A stretch of DNA of 64,000 nucleotides from Flavobacterium muglaense (GTDB lineage Bacteria > Bacteroidota > Bacteroidia > Flavobacteriales > Flavobacteriaceae). Shown piece after piece: positions 45,289-52,873 of this stretch; the stretch's first letter is position 1; every line of letters starts with the position of its first letter. The position numbers were made by a program, and so were the translations under genes. The DNA is taken from NCBI RefSeq assembly GCF_014305155.1, contig NZ_JACRUK010000017.1, positions 1 to 64,000 of the forward strand, written 5' to 3'. The notes beneath the pieces were generated by a model, which saw only the letters and a list, made by a program, of their open reading frames with translations, made no database searches and was not told the origin of the DNA.

Positions 45289-46485
45289 TTATCGTATCTG
45301 TCCTTGTCCGTAAACGTACCATTTATTGGTTACCAAATGTTGTAAACCTATCGGTCCGCGTTGGTGCAATTTATCGGTACTTATTGCCAGTTCGCCCCCA
45401 AGTCCAAATTGACCTCCATCTGTGAATCGGGTAGAGGCATTGTGGTAAACTGCTGCAGTATCAACATTATCCATGAACTGCTGTGCGATTTCGTTATTTT
45501 CTGTAATTATGGAAGCCGAATGTCCGCCACAATATTTATTTATTTTGGTAATTGCTTCTTCGTCTGACTGCGTGGTACCAATTACAATTTTATAATCTAA
45601 AAACTCTTCGAACCAAATCAAATCATTTTCAATCACTGGAATCTGAGTCGCTTTCGCGAAAGCGTCATCTCCTAAAATAGTCACATTAAATGTTTTTAAT
45701 TTGCTTACCAATTCGTTTGCAAAAGCTTCCCAATTGGGTAAATTAGTATCAATTAATACTTTATCCAAAGCATTGCAAACCGATATGTTTGAGGTCTTTC
45801 CGTTTATAATTATGGCTAACGCTTTTTCTAAATCGGCTTCTTGATTTACGTAAACAAAGTTATTTCCGCGACCACTTACAATTACAGGACAAGTTGCATG
45901 TTTCTTTGTAAAAGCAATTAATTGCTCTCCTCCACGTGGTACAATCAAGTCTACTTTTTGTGTTGGATTTTCTAAGAAAGCTTGCGTTTCGGCACGGTCA
46001 TAATTCAAATATTCCACCCATGAAGAGGCAACATCATTATCTTTTAACGCTTGATGCCAAAGATTCACAATTTTTAAATTAGACAGTAAAGATTCTTTTC
46101 CGCCCTTTAATAAAATCTTGTTTCCCGACTTAAAAGCGATTCCACCTGCCTCAACAGTGACGTCTGGACGCGATTCATAAATGATTAAAATAGTCCCAAA
46201 AGCAGCTGTTTTATTGCTGATTTTCATTCCGTTTTCATGCGTAAAATCAAAACGAACTTTCCCCACCGGATCTTCCTGACTCGTCAATTGTTGCAATGAC
46301 AAGATCATTCCGTCAATCTTCGCATCATCAACAAGCAAACGTTTCTCCATAGCCAAATCATCACCTGAATAATTTGTTAGATCCTGTTGATTTACAGCTT
46401 TAAGGTTGGCTCTTTCTTGTTCTAATAGGATTGCCATCGAACTCAAAACGGCATTTCTTTTTGCTATGGATAATACTGTTTTCAT
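45289..46485 (-). CDS. proA: Glutamate-5-semialdehyde dehydrogenase (gamma-glutamyl phosphate reductase)
   Basis: A 398-residue NADPH-dependent reductase, second step of proline synthesis. The N-terminal LSIAKRNAVLSSMAILLE, IIYESRPDVTVEAG, NKILLKGGKE and the catalytic Cys in SNISVCNALDKVL are visible. Length is normal for ProA. It lies 92 bp upstream of proB in the same direction, with repeat copy G in the gap between it and argD. Confidence 0.95.
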   Translation of the reverse strand: MKTVLSIAKRNAVLSSMAILLEQERANLKAVNQQDLTNYSGDDLAMEKRLLVDDAKIDGMILSLQQLTSQEDPVGKVRFDFTHENGMKISNKTAAFGTILIIYESRPDVTVEAGGIAFKSGNKILLKGGKESLLSNLKIVNLWHQALKDNDVASSWVEYLNYDRAETQAFLENPTQKVDLIVPRGGEQLIAFTKKHATCPVIVSGRGNNFVYVNQEADLEKALAIIINGKTSNISVCNALDKVLIDTNLPNWEAFANELVSKLKTFNVTILGDDAFAKATQIPVIENDLIWFEEFLDYKIVIGTTQSDEEAITKINKYCGGHSASIITENNEIAQQFMDNVDTAAVYHNASTRFTDGGQFGLGGELAISTDKLHQRGPIGLQHLVTNKWYVYGQGQIR

Positions 46486-46519
46486 ATTTGTTTTTTATTT
46501 GGGCGTGACCCTCAAAAAA

Positions 46520-46615
46520 GTCGGGTCGGGCTATTCGTTACAATCTTTTTTATTTCTTTCCGCTGCGCTACAATTCATAAAAAAGGATTTCCACTGCTAT
46601 CCCTCACGCATACCT
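46520..46615. repeat. Hairpin-forming dispersed repeat, copy G
   Basis: Minus-strand copy of the copy A/F element: GGGCTATTCGTTACAATCTT at one end and GGATTTCCACTGCTATCCC at the other around AT-rich DNA with an extra insertion (CCGCTGCGCTAC). It lies between argD and proA. Confidence 0.65.
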
Positions 46616-46680
46616 TTTTGTAATAATTCACTTTTGTACAATACTCAGAAACTTTGAGCCTTTGCAACTTTAAAAAAATA

Positions 46681-47817
46681 TTACTTCAACTCTTTCAAAC
46701 TCTCCTGCAAAGCCACAATAAATGTATCAATAGCAGCCGTTGTAATTGTTAACGGAGGCAGAATTCTTAATAAGTTTTTATTATTAGCTCCACCTGTAAA
46801 AATATGTTTTTCGATAATCATTTTCTTTCTTAAGGCGCTTACATCAAAATCGAATTCGACTCCTAGCATCAATCCTCTTCCTTTTACTTTGATTATTTCT
46901 GGAATTACTTTAATAGCTTCCAAGAAATACGCTTCGATTTTACTAGCATTTGCCATCAAGTTTTCTTTTTCAATCACTTCAAGAACAGCGATACTTGCGG
47001 CACAAGCCAAATGACTTCCACCAAAAGTTGTCCCCAGTAAACCGTAGCTTGCTTTAAAATGAGGTGCAATTAAAATTCCACCAATTGGGAAACCGTTTCC
47101 CATACCTTTTGCCATACATATAATATCAGGTGTAATCCCGTGAAATTGGTGTGCAAAAAACTTCCCACTTCTTCCAAAACCAGATTGTACCTCATCCATG
47201 ATCAAAACGACATCATGTGCTTTACAGACTTTTTCGAGCGCTTGAAAAAATTCGGTTGTTCCTTGATCTAAACCACCAACACCTTGAATAGGTTCGATAA
47301 TCACACAAGCAACATCTCCTTTTTTAAGTTCAGCTTCAACCAAATCAATTTGGTTTAATGGCAAAAAGGTAACGACTTGTTGTGCGTTTATTGGAGCGAC
47401 AATTTTGGGATTATCCGTTGTCGCCACAGCTGCCGACGTGCGTCCGTGAAAAGCATTTTCAAAAGAAACAACTCTTGCTTTATTGGTATGAAAAGAGGCC
47501 ATTTTTAAGGCGTTTTCATTTGCTTCTGCTCCCGAAGAACATAAAAACAAGCTGTAATCTGTATAACCTGAAAGTTTTCCAAGTTTGTCTGCCAGTTCCA
47601 CTTGCAATGGATTTTGGATGGCATTCGAGTAAAAGCTCAATTTGTCTAATTGGTCTTTTACTTTGGCAACGTAATACGGTTGCGTATGTCCGATCGAAAT
47701 AACTCCGTGACCAGAGTATAAATCTAAGTATTCAATTCCGTTTTCGTCTGTAATAGTACAATCCAATGCTTTTACAGGAGTAATAGGGTATAATGGGTAA
47801 ACGTCAAATAAGTTCAT
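46681..47817 (-). CDS. argD: N-acylornithine aminotransferase
   Basis: A 378-residue class III PLP aminotransferase. LDLYSGHGVISIGH near 34-47, SSGAEANENALK (phosphate binding), IMDEVQSGFGRSG with the PLP-ring Asp, and the cofactor Lys in MAKGMGNGFPIGG are present. In this cluster it would convert N-acyl-glutamate semialdehyde to N-acyl-ornithine. The open frame starts earlier, but the extra 17 codons derive from a GC-rich repeat; ATG 47817 (MNLFDVYPLYP) is the natural start. Confidence 0.94.
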   Translation of the reverse strand: MNLFDVYPLYPITPVKALDCTITDENGIEYLDLYSGHGVISIGHTQPYYVAKVKDQLDKLSFYSNAIQNPLQVELADKLGKLSGYTDYSLFLCSSGAEANENALKMASFHTNKARVVSFENAFHGRTSAAVATTDNPKIVAPINAQQVVTFLPLNQIDLVEAELKKGDVACVIIEPIQGVGGLDQGTTEFFQALEKVCKAHDVVLIMDEVQSGFGRSGKFFAHQFHGITPDIICMAKGMGNGFPIGGILIAPHFKASYGLLGTTFGGSHLACAASIAVLEVIEKENLMANASKIEAYFLEAIKVIPEIIKVKGRGLMLGVEFDFDVSALRKKMIIEKHIFTGGANNKNLLRILPPLTITTAAIDTFIVALQESLKELK

Positions 47818-47821
47818 AGTA

Positions 47822-47853
47822 TTCCTCCCCCTAACCCCCTCCGAAGGAGGGGG
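47822..47853. repeat. GC-rich inverted element, copy 1
   Basis: CCTCCCCCTAACCCCCTCC, then a GAAGG turn, then AGGGGGAA. Its reverse complement resembles the element at 48010-48044. Strong contrast with the AT-rich surroundings. Confidence 0.75.
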
Positions 47854-48009
47854 AATAAATACGTACAACGGGGGGTGTTGCTTTTAGATTCTTATTGTTC
47901 TTTCTTTTTAAGAGAAAGAATAATAAGTTCGCGGTTATATTAATTCATTTTTATTTTTTTATTACTTAGTTAATAAAACTAATATAATTGTCAACGTTGA
48001 TAAAGTCCT

Positions 48010-48044
48010 GTCTCCCTCCCCTTCGGGGAGGGCTGGGGTGGGGA
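48010..48044. repeat. GC-rich inverted element, copy 2
   Basis: CTCCCTCCCCTTCGGGGAGGG hairpin followed by CTGGGGTGGGG, next to the argC stop. It is an inverted relative of copy 1, so the two bracket the argC-argD gap. Such elements are common in Bacteroidetes genomes. Confidence 0.75.
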
Positions 48045-48045
48045 T

Positions 48046-49023
48046 TTAGAAGCCTGATGGCTTCAAATGCAACCCGGTAGTTTCCTCGAGTCCGAACATG
48101 AGGTTCATATTTTGAACAGCTTGTCCAGAGGCTCCTTTCACTAGATTATCAATTATTGAAGTGATTAGAACCCGGTTTCCTTTTTTTATTAAACTGATGA
48201 TACATTTGTTCGTTTGTACCACTTGCTTCATATTAATATTTGTAGTTGTTACCGTTACAAATGGTTGGTCTTTGTAATAGGCTTCATATTTGGCTACCAA
48301 ATCTTCCACGCTTTCTTCTACGGTGGTGTATAACGTAGCAAAAATTCCTCTAGCAAAATCTCCTCTATTTGGAACAAAGATTATTTCGTCATTGTAAGAA
48401 TTTTGCAACTGATTTACGCTTTGGTTTATTTCGCCTAAATGTTGGTGGTCAAAAGCTTTGTAATGCGACATATTATTTGATCTCCAGCTGAAATGCGTCG
48501 TTTCTGAAGGGCTAACTCCGGCACCAGTACTTCCTGTTGTTGCGTTGATGTGCACATCAGTAGTTAGCAAATTGTGTGATGCTAATGGCAATAAAGCCAA
48601 TTGAATTGCTGTTGCAAAACAACCGGGATTAGCAATATAATTGGCGTTTTTAATGTTGGTTTTATTTAATTCGGGTAAGCCATAAACAAATGATTTACCT
48701 TCAAATTCTTTGTCTTTGGTTAAACGGAAATCGTTTCCTAAATCGATAATTTTAGTGTGACTAGCAAACTGATTTTCTTTTAAGAATGATATCGATTTAC
48801 CATGTCCTAAACAAAGAAAAACTACATTAACATTAGGGTTTACAGTGTCTGTAAAGTTCATTTCGATATCACCCATTAGGTCATGGTGCGCTACTGATAA
48901 TGGTTTTCCGGCATTTGTGGTACTGTAAACAAAATCAAGCTTTGCATTAGGGTGAAACATTAGGATTCTAATTAATTCTCCTGCTGTGTATCCTGAGCCG
49001 CCTATTATTCCTATGTTAATCAT
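48046..49023 (-). CDS. argC: N-acyl-gamma-glutamyl-phosphate reductase
   Basis: A 325-residue NADPH-dependent reductase of the arginine pathway. IGIIGGSGYTAGELIRIL near 3-20 binds the cofactor, the catalytic Cys is in NPGCFATAIQLALLPL, and VPNRGDFARGIFATLY contains conserved substrate residues. Length fits the shorter ArgC type. It is upstream of argD, separated by a gap with paired GC-rich elements. Confidence 0.95.
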   Translation of the reverse strand: MINIGIIGGSGYTAGELIRILMFHPNAKLDFVYSTTNAGKPLSVAHHDLMGDIEMNFTDTVNPNVNVVFLCLGHGKSISFLKENQFASHTKIIDLGNDFRLTKDKEFEGKSFVYGLPELNKTNIKNANYIANPGCFATAIQLALLPLASHNLLTTDVHINATTGSTGAGVSPSETTHFSWRSNNMSHYKAFDHQHLGEINQSVNQLQNSYNDEIIFVPNRGDFARGIFATLYTTVEESVEDLVAKYEAYYKDQPFVTVTTTNINMKQVVQTNKCIISLIKKGNRVLITSIIDNLVKGASGQAVQNMNLMFGLEETTGLHLKPSGF

Positions 49024-49127
49024 AATTTTTTATTTTAATGTTTTGCGTTCTATTTATTGGATTATTCTGTTTTTTATAGAAGAATCATGTAAATAGTAAA
49101 TTAAATTTAACCAAGAAGAACTCAAAG

Positions 49128-49160
49128 AAGGCACAAAGTTTACAAAACTTAGTGTGCCTT
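49128..49160. other. Hairpin in the argG-argC gap
   Basis: AAGGCACAAAGTTT and AAACTTAGTGTGCCTT pair with a 2-base bulge around ACA. No T run follows closely on the minus strand. The surrounding text (ACTCAAAGAAGGCACAAAG, GCGAGCTTTGTGG) looks like another flavobacterial intergenic repeat type. Confidence 0.5.
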
Positions 49161-49194
49161 GCACTTTCTTAGCGAGCTTTGTGGTAAAACCTAT

Positions 49195-50388
49195 TTATTC
49201 GTAAGTTTCATTATTTACAGCTGAAAAGATGTTTTGGGCGTTACCTAAAATCTTGATAAATCCTTTGGCATCATCTGATGTCCAAGCGTTGTTCATTTCG
49301 CCATATTGACCAAAACTGTTTGTCATTAAATCATTATCAGATTCAATTCCGTCCAATGAGAAATGATACGGTTTCAAGGCAACAGTCACTGTACCGTTTA
49401 CCGTTTTTTGAGTGTCTTCAAGGAACGCCTCGATGTTACGCATTACAGGATCAAGAAATTGCCCTTCGTGGAAAAGCATTCCGTACCAGTTTCCTAGTTG
49501 CTCTTTCCAGTATTGTTGCCATTTTCCTAGTGTATGTTTCTCTAGTAAATGATGTGCTTTTATGATAATTAATGGGGCAGCAGCTTCAAAACCAACTCTT
49601 CCTTTGATTCCGATAATCGTGTCACCTACGTGTGTATCTCTCCCGATAGCATAGGCATTAGCCAATTTTTCTAAAGTAACGATGTTATTAGAAGGTTTGT
49701 CTTTTTTACCATTTACGGCAACCAATTCCCCTTGTTTGAATTCAAGAGTCACCTTTTCTTCGCCTTCTTTAGTCAATTGCGATGGATACGCTTCGCTAGG
49801 TAAAGCTTGGTGTGAAGTCAAGGTTTCTTTACCACCTACGCTAGTTCCCCAAAGTCCCTTATTGATTGAATATTGTGCTTTTTCCCAAGAGTAGTGAACG
49901 CCATTTTTTGATAAATAATCCACCTCTTCTTGTCTTGATAGTTTCAAGTCACGAATAGGAGTGATGATTTCGATTTCGGGAGCGATCGTTTGGAAAATTA
50001 GATCAAAACGAATTTGGTCATTTCCTGCACCTGTGCTTCCGTGTGCGATCGCTTCGGCACCTACAGATTTCGCGTATTTAATGGCTTCAATTGCTTGAAA
50101 AACACGTTCTGCACTTACTGATAAAGGGTAGGTATTGTTTTTTAAAACATTACCATAAATTAAATATTTAATGGCTTTGTCGTAATATTTGTCTACGATA
50201 GTAAGGTTAGCGTGTTGTGCGCTTCCTAGTTCGTAGGCTCTTTCCTCAATTGCAGTTAATTCTTCGTCGTCAAAACCACCTGTATTGATTAATACGGTGT
50301 GAACTTCGTATCCTTTTTCGTTTTTTAAATATTTAAGACAATATGATGTGTCTAAACCTCCGCTATATGCTAATACTACTTTTTTCAT
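49195..50388 (-). CDS. argG: Argininosuccinate synthase
   Basis: A 397-residue ATP-dependent ligase joining citrulline and aspartate. The N-terminal VLAYSGGLDTSYCLKYL is the PP-loop ATP-binding motif, and AIAHGSTGAGNDQIRFDL is the citrulline/aspartate signature. It is the second gene of the cluster, 68 bp downstream of the GNAT gene. Confidence 0.96.
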   Translation of the reverse strand: MKKVVLAYSGGLDTSYCLKYLKNEKGYEVHTVLINTGGFDDEELTAIEERAYELGSAQHANLTIVDKYYDKAIKYLIYGNVLKNNTYPLSVSAERVFQAIEAIKYAKSVGAEAIAHGSTGAGNDQIRFDLIFQTIAPEIEIITPIRDLKLSRQEEVDYLSKNGVHYSWEKAQYSINKGLWGTSVGGKETLTSHQALPSEAYPSQLTKEGEEKVTLEFKQGELVAVNGKKDKPSNNIVTLEKLANAYAIGRDTHVGDTIIGIKGRVGFEAAAPLIIIKAHHLLEKHTLGKWQQYWKEQLGNWYGMLFHEGQFLDPVMRNIEAFLEDTQKTVNGTVTVALKPYHFSLDGIESDNDLMTNSFGQYGEMNNAWTSDDAKGFIKILGNAQNIFSAVNNETYE

Positions 50389-50456
50389 TTTTATGCTATT
50401 ATTGGCTAAATGGCTTGATGCTATTTAGCTGATTGTGTTTTAATTTTTATTTTTTT

Positions 50457-51074
50457 TTAGTTTTCTAAAAAAAGGGCTTGTTTTATTTTTTTTAATCGGT
50501 TCCAAATCCGGACATTGAAAGGGTGTTTTGGTGGAATTTTTTGCTTCTCCTTTGGGTCATATAACATTCCGGTACACAAACACATTTTATTATCTTTGCT
50601 TTTTAGAATTTCATAATTCGTACAAGTTTGACATCCTTTCCAGAAACTAGGATCGGTGGTTAACTCTGAAAACGGAACAGGTTTGTATCCTAAGTCCGAG
50701 TTGATTTTCATCACTGCTAATCCAGTTGTGATTCCAAATACTTTAGCATTTGGATATTTCTTTAACGAATATTCAAATACTTTTGATTTGATTTTTTTGG
50801 CTAAGCCAAGGTTTCTATAATCAGGGTGTACAATTAATCCTGAATGCGCTACATAGTTGCTGTCTTGCCAGCTTTCTATATAACAAAAACCAGCAAAAGT
50901 CCCATCGACTAATGCAATGACCGCATCCTTGTTTTCCATCTTTTTTTGGATGTACTCAGGGGTACGCTTAGCAATTCCAGTTCCTCTCAATAAGGCAGAC
51001 GATTCTATCGTATCGCAAATAACTTGTGCGTACTTAAAATGTTCTTCCTGTGCTATAATAATGGAGATATTCAT
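50457..51074 (-). CDS. GNAT N-acyltransferase, probable N-acylglutamate synthase
   Basis: A 205-residue GNAT-fold protein, first gene of the arginine cluster. AHSGLIVHPDYRNLGLAKKI near 95-114 contains the acyl-CoA pyrophosphate loop. A cysteine-rich stretch (GCQTCTNY ... MCLCTG) near 150-172 is unusual and could bind a metal. From memory, orthologues in Bacteroides and Echinicola heading the same kind of operon were assigned by genetics as the missing first enzyme, making N-succinylglutamate. The position supports that; the acyl donor cannot be read from sequence. Confidence 0.8.
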   Translation of the reverse strand: MNISIIIAQEEHFKYAQVICDTIESSALLRGTGIAKRTPEYIQKKMENKDAVIALVDGTFAGFCYIESWQDSNYVAHSGLIVHPDYRNLGLAKKIKSKVFEYSLKKYPNAKVFGITTGLAVMKINSDLGYKPVPFSELTTDPSFWKGCQTCTNYEILKSKDNKMCLCTGMLYDPKEKQKIPPKHPFNVRIWNRLKKIKQALFLEN

Positions 51075-51160
51075 TTCAGAAGATGAATTTTTGAGTTAAA
51101 AAATAAGCTGTAAATCAAATTTGAGCAACAAAAGTTAATGAATTTAAAGCTAAAAACAAA

Positions 51161-51178
51161 TGTATAATCGATTGTATA
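51161..51178. promoter_or_regulatory. Palindromic box upstream of the arginine cluster
   Basis: TGTATAATCGATTGTATA is a near-perfect palindrome centred on ATCGAT, overlapping a minus-strand TACATTTG (51164-51157) that could be a second, proximal -7 box about 85 bp before the GNAT gene. Operator function is inference. Confidence 0.35.
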
Positions 51179-51305
51179 ACAATTAGGTATAAAAGTTATG
51201 GAATGTTTTAATAAAATGCTTTTAGGATATGATAATCCAATGTTTAACAGTTGGGATTTCAAAACGGTAAAATGAAAAATGATTAATATAAAACGAACTA
51301 GTATT

Positions 51306-51360
51306 GGTCACTATAGAGATAGTGTCCGTACTTCGGGTAAAGTACTAGCGGTTTTTATCC
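51306..51360 (-). ncRNA. Structured leader RNA upstream of the arginine cluster
   Basis: On the minus strand three hairpins follow each other: CGG-ATAAAAA-CCG (51361-51349 region), GTACTT-TACCCG-AAGTAC (51345-51328) and GGACACTAT-CTCT-ATAGTGACC (51327-51306, one mismatch). They overlap the end of the leader ORF. An alternative CCG-AAGTA-CGG pairing would disrupt the middle hairpin. No T-run terminator directly follows. Confidence 0.4.
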
Positions 51361-51397
51361 GTGAGATAGATGTTATATTTAATCTTGTGTGTTTCAT
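51311..51397 (-). CDS. Candidate 28-residue leader peptide of the arginine cluster
   Basis: ATG at 51397 opens 28 codons ending TAG at 51313-51311: MKHTRLNITSISRI, then KTASTLPEVRTLSL. Three arginine codons occur, AGA at position 5 and CGG (rare in such AT-rich genomes) at 13 and 24. The start lies 5 bp after an exact TAnnTTTG box, and the 3' half folds into consecutive hairpins. A leader peptide sensing charged tRNA-Arg is a reasonable hypothesis; chance occurrence is the alternative. Confidence 0.35.
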   Translation of the reverse strand: MKHTRLNITSISRIKTASTLPEVRTLSL

Positions 51398-51402
51398 TGC
51401 TG

Positions 51403-51410
51403 CAAAAGTA
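51403..51410 (-). promoter_or_regulatory. TAnnTTTG box of the arginine cluster leader
   Basis: Minus-strand TACTTTTG is an exact -7 element. The expected -33 position is occupied by the palindrome AATACG-N5-CGTATT (51422-51438). It predicts a leader of about 320 nt before the GNAT gene. Confidence 0.55.
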
Positions 51411-51421
51411 CACTTATTTTT

Positions 51422-51472
51422 AATACGTTAATCGTATTTTTTAATTTCTAACATTTTTTTAGTAAAATGTTA
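51422..51472. promoter_or_regulatory. Two palindromes upstream of the arginine leader promoter
   Basis: AATACG-N5-CGTATT (51422-51438) and TAACATTTT-N6-AAAATGTTA (51449-51472) are both perfect palindromes lying 12 and 39 bp upstream of the -7 box. Position suggests regulator binding, for example by an ArgR-type protein, but neither matches an arginine box I know. The gap 51075-51535 holds only these control elements and a terminator. Confidence 0.45.
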
Positions 51473-51473
51473 T

Positions 51474-51509
51474 TAAAAAAGCACTTTGATTGTTAATTTC
51501 AAAGTGCTT
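51474..51509 (-). terminator. Terminator of the lipoprotein gene at 51536
   Basis: On the minus strand GCACTTTGA and TCAAAGTGC arms enclose about 10 bases and a T run follows. It separates the lipoprotein gene from the arginine control region. Confidence 0.88.
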
Positions 51510-51535
51510 GCTTTATGAATAGTGGAATTGCGTGC

Positions 51536-52720
51536 TTAATTGCGAAAACCATTCTGGGTGATAATCGACTTCAATTTGGCTTTTAAGTCTTCGCCGGTTT
51601 GATAAACCATTTGTTCATTGGTAGGAAACGGGATCGGTCTACGATCAAAGTAGTTATAGTATTCTACATCAGTGGCTCTTTTATCTCCTTTGTAAGTAGC
51701 GTATCTGTTTTCAAAGATAAATTCGCTAGAGATAGGGAATGACTCTAATAGCTGATTGGTTTTTAGATCTACATAATCCACTTTGGCAGTTATTTGACAC
51801 GCTTTAAACTGATTGAATTCGTACACACGAATTTTGATTGTTTTTAAGTTATCAACTTTAATGGTGTTTCCTAAACTGTCTTTGACAACATTTCCGCGGT
51901 TGTCCACTAGTGTTTTAAGTCCGTCTTTTATCTGTTTTTCGTTGTAAAACTCCTTTTCTTTTATTTGTTCAGGTGAGATATTGATGTCTCTAAAATTCAT
52001 TATTAATCCATAATCGTAATAGATACCCTTTTGTTTTTCATTATGATAAACAGTCCATTTGTCATTCATACCATAGGTACTAAAATCTAATAAATCGTTT
52101 TGTAAAGCAGACGGGATAACCATATTGGTTTCGTTACGTAATGAGACAGATATAAAGTCGGTTCCCTTAAAGCGAGCTTCATCAATTAACTTTAAAACAT
52201 CTTTGTAATTGGGATTAATTTGATTCAAATAATTTAGATCGTCATACACTCTTCTAAATATTTGTTTGTCGTTTGTAAGCATCAATGCCTTGGAATTATC
52301 GTATAAATATTTAGACAAGGTGTTTCTGCTAGAAATAATTTGTGTATTGTAGTTGTCAAATGGAAAGTAGGCGTTTCTTCCTTTGTTTAATAAGGGTAAT
52401 GGAAGGATAGGGCGTATTTTTTCTTGACGATTGTTTAATTGTAAGTAAGTGTTGTAAATGATTTCATAATTTCTAGGATTTCCATCCTTTGAAAGTAAGT
52501 CTAGATTACGCAAGTCTCGATCTTTAGCTTTGGCGAAAGCCTCTTCAAGAAGATATACATAGTCTTGTTTTCCTTTAGTGTTTTTATTAGAACGAAGCCC
52601 TTCAACAGCGCGGTCTATGGCAGCATCATAATCGCCTTCACTCAGTAAACTTTGTGTTTTTTTGACACCACAGGATAGTATGAATAAGGCAGTTAAGAAT
52701 AAGAGTAGTGTTTTTTTCAT
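51536..52720 (-). CDS. Bacteroidetes lipoprotein of unknown function
   Basis: A 394-residue lipoprotein: hydrophobic residues 5-15, then ILSC with the lipidated Cys near 17. An N-terminal repeat-like helical part (LLSEGDYDAAIDRAVEGLRS) suggests a TPR-type segment; the remainder is beta-rich with VDYVDLKTNQLLESFPISSEF. I do not recognise a family with certainty. The ATG at 52720 is chosen because it gives the compact signal peptide. It is bounded by terminators on both sides, so it is monocistronic. Confidence 0.75.
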   Translation of the reverse strand: MKKTLLLFLTALFILSCGVKKTQSLLSEGDYDAAIDRAVEGLRSNKNTKGKQDYVYLLEEAFAKAKDRDLRNLDLLSKDGNPRNYEIIYNTYLQLNNRQEKIRPILPLPLLNKGRNAYFPFDNYNTQIISSRNTLSKYLYDNSKALMLTNDKQIFRRVYDDLNYLNQINPNYKDVLKLIDEARFKGTDFISVSLRNETNMVIPSALQNDLLDFSTYGMNDKWTVYHNEKQKGIYYDYGLIMNFRDINISPEQIKEKEFYNEKQIKDGLKTLVDNRGNVVKDSLGNTIKVDNLKTIKIRVYEFNQFKACQITAKVDYVDLKTNQLLESFPISSEFIFENRYATYKGDKRATDVEYYNYFDRRPIPFPTNEQMVYQTGEDLKAKLKSIITQNGFRN

Positions 52721-52776
52721 GAGTAGCGATTTAAACAAATGTATTTATTTGGTTAATCAAATTCAATTTTAGTGCC

Positions 52777-52812
52777 AAAAAAAGCCATCAAATATGTTTT
52801 TTGATGGCTTTA
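52777..52812 (-). terminator. Terminator of the MFS transporter gene
   Basis: AAGCCATCAA and TTGATGGCTT arms pair around ATATGTTTT, and on the minus strand a run of seven T follows. It can also act on the plus strand. Confidence 0.85.
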
Positions 52813-52873
52813 TTTATTGAATTAAAAATTAAAACTCTTTTGGATTAAAATAGTTTGATTTTTGGAGTTGAAA

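Noticed and set aside
51071..51262. Open frame of 63 codons in the leader of the arginine cluster
   Set aside because: Phe/Ile/Ser-rich translation of AT-rich DNA, overlapping the GNAT start; no recognisable features. The shorter ORF at 51311-51397 has better context.
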